DNA of 64,000 nt from Mesorhizobium sangaii (GTDB taxonomy: Bacteria > Pseudomonadota > Alphaproteobacteria > Rhizobiales > Rhizobiaceae): positions 558,001 to 622,000 of the forward strand of contig NZ_JACHEF010000001.1 of NCBI RefSeq assembly GCF_014207355.1, written 5' to 3'. This document shows positions 50,170 to 57,473 of the stretch, in pieces. Below the pieces are notes generated by a model. The model saw nothing but the letters and a program-made list of their open reading frames with translations. It had not been told where the DNA came from and did no database searches. The first letter of the stretch is position 1, and each line of letters opens with the position of its first letter. The translations under genes were made by a program, and so were the position numbers.

Positions 50170-51018
50170 CTACTCGCCGGCCAGCCATTCCAGCGACCAG
50201 TGCGCCGGCTTTTCCACGGCTAGCACCCTGTGCAAGGCCGGCAGCAATGCCCGCAGTTCGCCCTCCAGCGTGAACGGCGGGTTGACCACCAGCAGGCCGC
50301 TGCCGTCGAGACTGGGTTGCGAAGAGGCGGGCCTGATCTCGAATTCTATGTCGAGCAGCTTCGGGATGCCGGATTGCTTCAGCGCCTTGCGGAAAGCGAT
50401 GATCGACTTGCGGTCCTTGATCGGATACCACAGCGCATAGATGCCGCCAGGCCAGCGCTTGTGTGCCCTTATGAGCCCGTCGACGAGGCGCTCGAACTCA
50501 CCCGCTTCCTCGAATGGCGGATCGATGAGCACAAGGCCGCGCTTTTCCTTCGGCGGCAGATGCGCGCCGAGCGCCAGCCAGCCATCGAGTTCGATGACAC
50601 GGGTCTGGAAATCGCCGGCAAAGAGGGTCCTCAGCTTCGCGACATCCTTGGGATGCAGCTCGATCGCCGACAGCCGATCCTGCTTGCGCAGGAGTTGGCG
50701 CGCAATCAGCGGCGAGCCCGGATATTTCTGGATGCCGCCCTCGGGATTGAGCGACAGCACGGTCTCCAGATAGGGCGCGAGCAGTGCCGCCACCGGCGCG
50801 GCGAACGAGGCATCGATCAGCCGGCCAATGCCGCCTTGCCACTCGCCGGTCTTTTGCGCTTCGAGCGAGGACAGATCGTAGCGGCCGATGCCGGCATGGG
50901 TGTCGATGACGCGAAACGCCTTGTCCTTCTGCTTCAGATAGTCGAGCAATCGCGTCAGCACCACATGCTTGACGACATCGGCAAAATTTCCGGCGTGGTA
51001 GGCGTGGCGGTAGTTCAC
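50170..51018 (-). CDS. rlmJ: 23S rRNA (adenine-2030-N6) methyltransferase RlmJ
   Basis: A 282-residue SAM-dependent methyltransferase. It begins MNYRHAYHAGNFADVVKHVVL, the family signature; the SAM site is IDTHAGIGRYDL, and the catalytic motif is VLIDPPFEE (DPPF). It methylates A2030 of 23S rRNA. The start is coupled to the next gene upstream through a four-base overlap. Confidence 0.95.
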   Translation of the reverse strand: MNYRHAYHAGNFADVVKHVVLTRLLDYLKQKDKAFRVIDTHAGIGRYDLSSLEAQKTGEWQGGIGRLIDASFAAPVAALLAPYLETVLSLNPEGGIQKYPGSPLIARQLLRKQDRLSAIELHPKDVAKLRTLFAGDFQTRVIELDGWLALGAHLPPKEKRGLVLIDPPFEEAGEFERLVDGLIRAHKRWPGGIYALWYPIKDRKSIIAFRKALKQSGIPKLLDIEFEIRPASSQPSLDGSGLLVVNPPFTLEGELRALLPALHRVLAVEKPAHWSLEWLAGE

Positions 51019-51626
51019 GTGGAGCCCCTGCCCCAGCGCGGCGGTGGCGGCTGCGAATTCGGATTTTCCGGCCGGCCGCCACGACTACGCAGGGAGAGCA
51101 AAAACCCGATCAGGCCGATCGCCATCAGCGCATAGCCGATCGGCCGCGCACGGCGGTCGATCTCCCCGGCACCGGAGCGAAGGATCAGATCGACCGCGCG
51201 CATCGGAATGTCATCGGCATCACCGGGTCCGACGGTGAAGAGGTACGGACCGGGGCTGACGCTCGCGATCACGCCGGCCTCATCGCGAAAAATCTTGTCG
51301 GGCAGTTGCGGGCTAGCCTGGCGTGGGTTGTCCGAATGGTTGAACTGCAGCGTCGAGGCAAGCACCGTTCGGCCATTGGTGGCCGATGTCAGCGTCAACA
51401 CCGTGCGCTGCTGCGAGACGATGCGCTCGGCCCTCGCGGTCAGGTCGACCAGCACCCGAACCGGTGCGTCGCGGCTGCTAAGCGGCACCGTCAGCGGCTT
51501 GAAGCGGCCCTGCTCGTAGACGCGCCAGGTGCCGATCTCGTGGCCGGAGAAATTGCTCATCGCCCAAGGATAGATGAAACCGCTGCCGATGCCGGCGAGC
51601 AAGATCAGGACAAACAGAAAGCGCAT
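51015..51626 (-). CDS. Membrane-anchored hypothetical protein
   Basis: A 203-residue protein with an N-terminal helix (about 3-20), a periplasmic beta-rich domain with RDAPVRVLVDLTARAERIV and SPGPYLFTVGPGDAD, and a C-terminal helix (about 165-180) before a basic, proline-rich tail. I do not recognise it. It overlaps rlmJ by four bases (ATGA). Confidence 0.7.
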   Translation of the reverse strand: MRFLFVLILLAGIGSGFIYPWAMSNFSGHEIGTWRVYEQGRFKPLTVPLSSRDAPVRVLVDLTARAERIVSQQRTVLTLTSATNGRTVLASTLQFNHSDNPRQASPQLPDKIFRDEAGVIASVSPGPYLFTVGPGDADDIPMRAVDLILRSGAGEIDRRARPIGYALMAIGLIGFLLSLRSRGGRPENPNSQPPPPRWGRGST

Positions 51627-51663
51627 TCAGACAGCCACCTTGTAATCGTACCTTGCCGGACAA

Positions 51664-52323
51664 CTAGCTCGCATTGGTGCTGTCGCGCAGGCGTTCCATT
51701 TCATCCAGCAGCATCTCAAGGCCGAGCTCGAATGTCTTGTCGAAACCGGCCCTACCAAAATAGGCCCCAGCTGTCATGACGCTGGGAAAATCCCGCGCCA
51801 GCTCCTCATCGCTGACCGTGGTCACCGCCGAAGGACCCTTGGCGTAACCCGCGGTCTCGTCGAGGATCGCGCCCATAAGGTAGTAGCTCGCGGCGCGAAA
51901 CAGTCGTGCGCTCAGTTCCGGACCGAAGCCACCTGCTTCGAACAGGCCGATGACACTATCCAGCTTGGCAAGACATGGCGGCGAATTCATGCGGTAGACG
52001 ACAACGAATGGGGCGAAGGCCGGATGTTCGGTCGCGACGCGACGGTATTCCTGCATGCCGATGCGGATCCTTTCGCGCCAGGGCACGCTGGCGTCGGGGA
52101 TAACAATCGCGCTGATCTGCCGATCGACCAGCGCCTCGTAGAGATGCGCCTGGGAGGGGAAGTGATGGTAGATGCTCATCGCCTCGCAGCCGAGCGCGGC
52201 CGCCAGCTTGCGCATCGAAAAGCCGGCAAGACCCTCGCGCTCGATCACCTGGAAGGCCGCGTCCTCGATCATCTCGCGAGACAGCCGACCGCGCACTCTC
52301 TTTTTCTTGATCGATGAGTCCAT
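51664..52323 (-). CDS. TetR family transcriptional regulator
   Basis: A 219-residue regulator. A basic N-terminus MDSSIKKKRVRGRLSREMI is followed by the HTH: FQVIEREGLAGFSMRKLAAALGCEAMSIYHHFPSQAHLYEA-type pattern (about 15-60). The C-terminal domain is of the TetR_C class. ATG at 52323 is preferred over one 15 bases upstream. It is divergent from an AhpD-like gene, with two palindromes in the gap, so it is probably autoregulated and controls that gene. Confidence 0.93.
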   Translation of the reverse strand: MDSSIKKKRVRGRLSREMIEDAAFQVIEREGLAGFSMRKLAAALGCEAMSIYHHFPSQAHLYEALVDRQISAIVIPDASVPWRERIRIGMQEYRRVATEHPAFAPFVVVYRMNSPPCLAKLDSVIGLFEAGGFGPELSARLFRAASYYLMGAILDETAGYAKGPSAVTTVSDEELARDFPSVMTAGAYFGRAGFDKTFELGLEMLLDEMERLRDSTNAS

Positions 52324-52338
52324 GGCTTCGCTTGACAA

Positions 52339-52351
52339 CTTACACTGTAAG
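52339..52351. promoter_or_regulatory. TetR operator, proximal copy
   Basis: Perfect palindrome CTTACA-C-TGTAAG, 16 bases before the TetR start codon. Its centre is 31 bp (about three helical turns) from a second copy at 52370-52382. Confidence 0.85.
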
Positions 52352-52369
52352 GTTCATTTTCGAGATTAC

Positions 52370-52382
52370 CTTACACAGTAAG
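52370..52382. promoter_or_regulatory. TetR operator, distal copy
   Basis: Palindrome CTTAC-ACA-GTAAG, 27 bases before the AhpD-like start codon. Flanking C and G extend the symmetry to 15 bp. With the copy at 52339 it forms a pair in the divergent promoter region. Confidence 0.85.
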
Positions 52383-52408
52383 GCTAACAAAGACCAGAGG
52401 AGAAAACC

Positions 52409-52879
52409 ATGTCGAACCGTCGCATTTCCAAATCCGTTCAGTCGTCCATCCGCCGTGCGTTCTTGCTCACCGCCGCAGCCTGCGTCCTGTCGCTCGGCGC
52501 GGCTCCGGCCCATGCCGATGAATACGATGCAACCATCAAGGACATCCAGTCGACCATGGGCGGTGTGCCCAGCTTTGTGAAACAGTTCCCCAAAGCCGGC
52601 CTGCCTGGGGCCTGGGCCGAGGTCAAGGCCATCCAACTCAGCGACAAGACAGCGCTGCCACCAAAGGTCAAGTCGCTGATCTCGCTGGCGGTGGCGGCGC
52701 AGATACCTTGCAACTATTGCATCTGGTCGGACACCCAGGACGCCAAGCGCGCCGGCGCCACCGACGAAGAGATCCAGGAAGCCGTGACAATGGCTGCGCT
52801 GACCCGCCACTGGAGCACCATCTTCAACGGAATGCAGGTCGATTTCGACACGTTCAAGAAGGAAATGGGCGGGGAGTAG
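52409..52879 (+). CDS. Secreted AhpD-like (carboxymuconolactone decarboxylase family) protein
   Basis: A 156-residue protein with a signal peptide (about 1-37, ending AHA) and one CMD/AhpD domain. The redox pair Cys-101 and Cys-104 is in IPCNYC; the His normally four residues after the second Cys is Asp-108. Family features KSLISLAVAAQ and GATDEEIQEAVTMAALTRHW are present. AhpD proteins act in peroxide detoxification in the cytoplasm, so export is uncommon. Controlled by the divergent TetR through two palindromes. Confidence 0.85.
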   Translation: MSNRRISKSVQSSIRRAFLLTAAACVLSLGAAPAHADEYDATIKDIQSTMGGVPSFVKQFPKAGLPGAWAEVKAIQLSDKTALPPKVKSLISLAVAAQIPCNYCIWSDTQDAKRAGATDEEIQEAVTMAALTRHWSTIFNGMQVDFDTFKKEMGGE

Positions 52880-53219
52880 CATATCCCGACCCTCGAAACG
52901 GGCAGCGATTCCGGGCCGATCCGGGATAGCTGGTCGCCTTGTTCCGTCGCTAATTCCTGACGGTGATGGCCCGCGGGATGCGGCCATCACTGTCTCAGGC
53001 ACCCAGTCGCGCCCGGGTGCCGTTCCGCCCAGTGCCCGGTCGAGCAAACCGTGGAAGACGACACTCTTCCTGTGCGCTCAAAAGCCACGCTAAAATGACC
53101 GATACTCCCCTGTGAAATGTATACCTATGCGCGCATCGCCACAAAATGAGACGATTGCCACGGCCTTGGCGAAGAGGTGGCTTGATGCACGAGGATTACA
53201 AGCAAAACCTGGAAAAAGC
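52880..53219. other. Intergenic region before a small lipoprotein gene
   Basis: About 340 bases with no convincing gene. The GC content falls towards 53200. A reading from GTG 53112 is open and in frame with the lipoprotein at 53220 but its first part has no family-like sequence. Confidence 0.4.
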
Positions 53220-53411
53220 GTGAGAGCCAACTTCAGCGCCGCTCAGCAATTTTTTTATCGCTTTTGGGCTTTTTGTTTTCTTTCGGTAACAGCAGGCTGT
53301 GACGCGTCAGCTTTTTATCAAGCTGCATTGATGAAATATGGACATCAAAATCTTTATATTTGTAGCCCGAGCGGTTTTGGGCAACAATCCCATTGCACGC
53401 TGAAGGTCTGA
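53220..53411 (+). CDS. Small lipoprotein with C-terminal [10 protein letters not shown] motif
   Basis: A 63-residue protein from a GTG at 53220. The N-terminus is a hydrophobic signal (FFYRFWAFCFLSV) ending in a lipobox-like VTAGC. The last 25 residues include [14 protein letters not shown], nearly identical to the end of the lipoprotein at 56042-56464 ([14 protein letters not shown]). That shared end makes this a real gene despite its A+T-rich composition. A weak GGA ribosome site precedes it. Function unknown; probably a tethered or processed peptide. Start at GTG 53112 is also possible. Confidence 0.6.
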   Translation: MRANFSAAQQFFYRFWAFCFLSVTAGCDASAFYQAALMKYGHQNLYICSPSGFGQQSHCTLKV

Positions 53412-53971
53412 CGATCGCCCCAGATAGCTTAAGTCTATTTTCAGTTGTATGTTTCCTGGATCATACTCTGAATTGGACCATGGGTGCCGATCCCGGCATT
53501 TCCTCGCCGTCAGGGCTTCGACATCGCTTCGAAACAGCTTGCCAGGCCTGTCGACGGATTTTTCGGCAGCGAACCAATACATTGATTCACAACGAGGATC
53601 CGCTTCCTAGAACCGGAGAGGCCGACCCGCTCATGATTAACCATTCGCGAACAGAGATGGTTAAGGATTCGCTAATTTAGTTGACTAGGATTTCCACAGG
53701 TATATTTTCAATGCGTTGGGATGTGCAATTTGGGCGAGCAATCGACGATGATGACACTGGCCGTGTGATCGCGATTTCGGGGCGCAGACAATGCTGAACG
53801 GCAGCATACAGATCGTGTAGCAGCACAAGCTCCGCGAGCCCAAGAACATTAGCGCACATCAATGATGGCGGTTCCGCAGATGCGGAGGTTTGCCACGTTC
53901 TGAAGGACGTGGCCGGGCAATGCTTTTGTCCCGGCCCGGGCGGTAGCGTGCGCGGTGCGTGAGAGGAAAGC
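53412..53971. other. Long leader region of the UXS-epimerase operon
   Basis: About 560 bases. It holds promoter element A (53637-53686) and then a leader of about 250 bases with short stems: CCACGT (53893-53898) with ACGTGG (53907-53912), and GCCGGG (53912-53917) with CCCGGC (53930-53935). GAGAGGAAAG precedes the UXS start. No gene is evident. Confidence 0.6.
53637..53686 (+). promoter_or_regulatory. Composite promoter element A (UXS-epimerase operon)
   Basis: Order on the plus strand: TTAACCA (53637-53643), 14 bases, TGGTTAA (53658-53664), 7 bases, CTAA (53672-53675), then TTTAGTTGACT, with TTGACT (53681-53686) as a possible -35. The first two blocks are perfect inverted repeats. The second and third TTAA-like blocks are spaced as in a CtrA box with one mismatch. 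Its last 30 bases match element B at 24 of 30 positions. Confidence 0.8.
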
Positions 53972-55012
53972 ATGAGTAAGCTCATCAAGGTTCTGAAACT
54001 GGAGTCCGGGAGCAGTCAAAGGGGCGCGAACCAAAACCGAAGCCGCGCCCTCGTTGCCGGAGGTGCGGGATTTTTGGGATCGCATCTGTGTGAACGTCTT
54101 TTGCGGGACGGATATGACGTTGTCGCGCTGGACAATTTCCACACCGGCAAGAGATACAATCTCAATGCCCTTCTGCGAAATCCCAGATTCACCTGCATCG
54201 AGCACGACATCGTCAATGCCCTTCCTTTGGGTCTTCAGTTCGATGAGATCTACAATCTCGCCTGCCCAGCCTCTCCGCCGCATTACCAGGAAGACCCGAT
54301 CCACACCTTCAAGACGAGCGTGCTTGGATCGCTGAACCTTCTGGAACTGGCGCGACAGAACAACGCCAAGATATTCCAGGCCTCGACGTCCGAAGTCTAT
54401 GGCGACCCTTTTGTTCACCCACAGCCCGAGAGCTACTTCGGCAACGTCAATACGCACGGACCACGGTCCTGCTATGACGAGGGCAAGCGCTCGGCCGAAA
54501 CCCTGTTCTTCGACTATTCGAGAACATATGGCCTCGATATCCGCGTCGCCCGGATTTTCAACACCTATGGCCGCCGCATGCAGCCCGATGACGGGCGCGT
54601 GGTTTCGAACTTCATCGTCCAGGCGCTGCGCGGCCAAGACCTGACCGTCTATGGCAGCGGCATGCAGACGCGTTCCTTCTGCTATGCCGACGACCTGATC
54701 GAGGGCTTTGTCCGGCTGATGAATGCGCCGAGTGCGCCCGCGCATCCGGTCAACCTCGGCAATCCCGGCGAATTCACCATCATGGAACTGGCGACGCTGG
54801 TCATCAGCTATACCAACTCCCGATCGAAGATCGTGCATCGGCCGCTGCCGGTCGACGATCCCAGACAGCGCAAGCCGGACATTTCCTTTGCCAGGGCCAA
54901 TCTCGGTTGGGAGCCGAAAATCAGCCTGAGCCAGGGGCTCGCGCAGACCGTCGACTATTTTGACACCCTGCTCTACGGAAGCAAACTGGTCAAAGGAGCC
55001 GCGGCGTCATGA
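53972..55012 (+). CDS. UDP-glucuronate decarboxylase (UXS)
   Basis: A 346-residue extended SDR that turns UDP-glucuronate into UDP-xylose. NAD site [17 protein letters not shown], then the UXS-specific block [16 protein letters not shown], catalytic YDEGKR (Tyr-x3-Lys), and [22 protein letters not shown] 30-residue N-terminal extension precedes the Rossmann fold. Its stop overlaps the epimerase start by four bases. In S. meliloti an uxs1-uxe pair makes UDP-xylose and UDP-arabinose; the present pair has the same layout. Driven by element A. Confidence 0.92.
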   Translation: MSKLIKVLKLESGSSQRGANQNRSRALVAGGAGFLGSHLCERLLRDGYDVVALDNFHTGKRYNLNALLRNPRFTCIEHDIVNALPLGLQFDEIYNLACPASPPHYQEDPIHTFKTSVLGSLNLLELARQNNAKIFQASTSEVYGDPFVHPQPESYFGNVNTHGPRSCYDEGKRSAETLFFDYSRTYGLDIRVARIFNTYGRRMQPDDGRVVSNFIVQALRGQDLTVYGSGMQTRSFCYADDLIEGFVRLMNAPSAPAHPVNLGNPGEFTIMELATLVISYTNSRSKIVHRPLPVDDPRQRKPDISFARANLGWEPKISLSQGLAQTVDYFDTLLYGSKLVKGAAAS

Positions 55013-56088
55013 CTCGCCCGGCAATCCTGGTGACGGGTGGTGCCGGGTTCATCGGCAGCCACACCTGCAAACAGTTGGCGGGCGCCGGCTATTTGCCGGT
55101 GGTTTTCGACAATCTGAGCCGCGGCAACGAGAAATCCGTCGCCTGGGGCCCGCTTGTCGTCGGCGATATCCGGGACCGGGATGCGTTGCAGCGGGCGATG
55201 AAGACGTACCGGCCGACAGCGGTCATCCACTTTGCGGCGCTCGCCTATGTCGGCGAGTCCGTTCACGAGCCGGCTGACTACTATTCGACCAATGTGACGG
55301 GCACCATCGCCGTGCTCGATGCGGCGCGCGCAAACGCCATCGACGACATCATCTTCTCCAGCAGCTGCGCAACCTACGGCGTGCCGGAAGCGTTGCCCGT
55401 TCGCGAGACGTCCTCGCAAAATCCGATCAGCCCTTACGGGCGCACCAAGCTGATGGGCGAACAGATCATCGGCGACTATGCGTCCGCATACGGAATGAAA
55501 TTTGCCATCCTGCGCTATTTCAACGCTTGCGGCGCCGATCCCGACGGCGAGCTTGGCGAGTGGCATTCGCCCGAGACGCACCTGATACCCAGAGTGCTCA
55601 TGGCCGCATCAGGCATCATCGACGAGATCGAGGTTTTCGGCACGGACTACGACACGTCGGACGGCACGTGCGTACGGGACTACATCCACGTCAGCGATCT
55701 GGCCCGCGCCCATCTGAAAGCTCTCATGCATCTCGAGGGCGGCGGACAAAGCCTGGCGGTCAACCTCGGCACTGGACGGGGCGTGTCCATCAAGGAGATT
55801 GTCCAGGCAGTCAGCCGAGTGACGGCAAGATCGGTTCCGGCCGTCTTCAGGACCCGCCGCCCGGGAGACCCGGCGGAGCTCTACGCCGATCCGGGAAGCG
55901 CACGCGAATGTCTTGGCTTTGTGCCGGAGCTCTCCGACATCGACACGATCGTCAGGACGGCTGCCCCATTCTTTGGCCTGAAGACGAAACCGACGAGACT
56001 GCCGCTAGCCAAGACGGCAGCGCCTGTCGCCCTTCGCTGGCTCAGGAATAGCGGGGGCGGCAGCTCGCGCGCTGGCCAAATCCGCTAG
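55009..56088 (+). CDS. galE: UDP-sugar 4-epimerase (GalE/Uxe family)
   Basis: A 359-residue epimerase. NAD site [16 protein letters not shown], catalytic Ser in SSSCATYG and YGRTK (Tyr-x3-Lys), substrate region [19 protein letters not shown]. In context, with UXS just before it, the likely pair is UDP-xylose/UDP-arabinose, though GalE-type enzymes often also take UDP-glucose. Its 3' end overlaps the convergent lipoprotein gene by 47 bases. The 40-residue C-terminal tail is basic and not conserved. Confidence 0.9.
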   Translation: MTRPAILVTGGAGFIGSHTCKQLAGAGYLPVVFDNLSRGNEKSVAWGPLVVGDIRDRDALQRAMKTYRPTAVIHFAALAYVGESVHEPADYYSTNVTGTIAVLDAARANAIDDIIFSSSCATYGVPEALPVRETSSQNPISPYGRTKLMGEQIIGDYASAYGMKFAILRYFNACGADPDGELGEWHSPETHLIPRVLMAASGIIDEIEVFGTDYDTSDGTCVRDYIHVSDLARAHLKALMHLEGGGQSLAVNLGTGRGVSIKEIVQAVSRVTARSVPAVFRTRRPGDPAELYADPGSARECLGFVPELSDIDTIVRTAAPFFGLKTKPTRLPLAKTAAPVALRWLRNSGGGSSRAGQIR

Positions 56089-56464
56089 GGCTGCAAATAT
56101 AAGGCGAATTCCCCAGGAACGTGCCGCCGTTACCCGGATTGTAAGAGGCCTTTACCGGCGCCGGCGTGCGAGCCTTGATCCGCGGCGGCGATGCAAAAGC
56201 GTAGGCTCTTTCAATCGTCCGCGCCGCGCTCGTCATTTGGACAAGAGGCTCGCTTCTGGACGAATGAGCGATGAACATGGCGCGGACCGGCTCGACCGCG
56301 GGTTTGCTGCCAAGCGAGTGGACCACAGGCTTGCCCAAGACCGAATTGGTCTTGGTTGCATCGACGCTCTGGCAACCCGAAACCATCGCGACTGCCACCG
56401 CAGCCACAATCATGAATGCGTTATTTTTGCTCGAGCGAAACGCGCCCATTGCGGATTTTTTCAT
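56042..56464 (-). CDS. Lipoprotein with C-terminal [10 protein letters not shown] motif
   Basis: A 140-residue protein. Signal MKKSAMGAFRSSKNNAFMIV and onward ends in a lipobox VSGC. The mature part is low in structure, with ARTIERAYAFASPP, PRIKARTPAPVKASYNPGNGG, and ends [22 protein letters not shown]. The C-terminal motif is the same as in the 53220-53411 product. Possibly a surface-exposed lipoprotein. Its end overlaps the epimerase gene. Confidence 0.8.
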   Translation of the reverse strand: MKKSAMGAFRSSKNNAFMIVAAVAVAMVSGCQSVDATKTNSVLGKPVVHSLGSKPAVEPVRAMFIAHSSRSEPLVQMTSAARTIERAYAFASPPRIKARTPAPVKASYNPGNGGTFLGNSPYICSPSGFGQRASCRPRYS

Positions 56465-56846
56465 TAGGTGTCCCCTGTCGAAGGCGCGTTGCGATATACT
56501 TTGCGTTCGTCGCTTTCACGCCGCGTAAGCGACTGCTCGCTACCACATACGCAGGAACATTAGACTTCACTTATTAAGATTCATGAAAACCGAATGGTGA
56601 GCTTACCGTCTGGTCGTTCCGTCGGATTTTATTAGAATGCGATCAATTGCCGATGGCACTGGCCGGACTGCTTGAAGCTTCACGATAAGCGATTCGGCAA
56701 TGCCTTGACAGGCACCCGACAGGAGCAGCCTGTCTCTCAAGACAGAGTCGGATCTGGGTCGTTTCTCGACCGGTCAGGATGGGTGCCGGCGCGGGGTTGC
56801 GAAAATCACTGGCTGTGTCAGGGCTAGTGCCAGGCGGCAGTTCCGC
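56465..56846. other. Intergenic region with a small hairpin
   Basis: About 380 bases between the lipoprotein and a DUF995 gene, both on the minus strand. It has a perfect hairpin GACAGG-AGCAG-CCTGTC. No gene seen and no copy of the composite promoter element. Confidence 0.5.
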
Positions 56847-57398
56847 TCAACCGCCGCTTTTGACCGGCGCTGGCTTCTGATCAGGGCCGATCATCTGACG
56901 CATCTTGTCGAAAGTCGCAGCGGTCGTGTCGCCGGATTTGAACTTGTCGTACTCCTGCCCGGGCTGCGCCGGCGACGCCTGGAAAACATACCAGGAACCG
57001 CTCGGATCCTTCATCTGGTATATCGTGCCGCCCAATCGGTGATGGCTGAAGCAGGTTCGCCCCTGCGTGCTGCCGGCAAGCGTCTTCCATTTCGCATCCA
57101 TGCATATTTTGCCATTCTTGGTGACCAGCCACCTGCCCTGGCCGATCGACGCGTTCGCGCCGCCGGTCCAGGCGCGAAGTTGGCGGCCATCCTTGGCAAA
57201 ATAGGCAGCACCGTTTTCCCAGACCCATGTGCGGTCGGCATAGAGCGGAAACAGTTCCGCCGGGGTCAGCGGCGCAGCCGCGGCGACCGCAGACATATCA
57301 ACGTCTTCGGCCGTCGCGGCGCCTGGGCCGCTGACCAACAACGGCGGCGCAACAATCATCGCCAACAGGAAGCAGCGGATCGACAGGATACCAACCAC
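56847..57398 (-). CDS. DUF995 family exported protein (copy 1)
   Basis: A 183-residue protein with a signal peptide (about 1-30, ending TAEDV). The DUF995 domain has LYADRTWVWENGAAYF, RQLRAWTG, GRWLVTKNGKICMDAKW, TCFSHHRLGGTIYQ and GSWYVFQA. Conserved Trp, Cys and His suggest a carbohydrate-related fold; the function is unknown. The start is GTG at 57398 with GGAGG upstream. It lies 75 bases after the GT2 gene, so it is in the same operon. A paralogue is at 60960-61478. Confidence 0.85.
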   Translation of the reverse strand: MVGILSIRCFLLAMIVAPPLLVSGPGAATAEDVDMSAVAAAAPLTPAELFPLYADRTWVWENGAAYFAKDGRQLRAWTGGANASIGQGRWLVTKNGKICMDAKWKTLAGSTQGRTCFSHHRLGGTIYQMKDPSGSWYVFQASPAQPGQEYDKFKSGDTTAATFDKMRQMIGPDQKPAPVKSGG

Positions 57399-57473
57399 AG
57401 AAGTGATCCTCCAAATGACAACGGCTGAGGGTGAGACAGGGCGCGTCAGCGTACCACCTCTCTCTTCTGTCTG

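Noticed and set aside
52340..53047. Open minus-strand frame over the AhpD-like gene
   Set aside because: It is antisense to a gene with a signal peptide and CxxC motif and lacks any motif itself.
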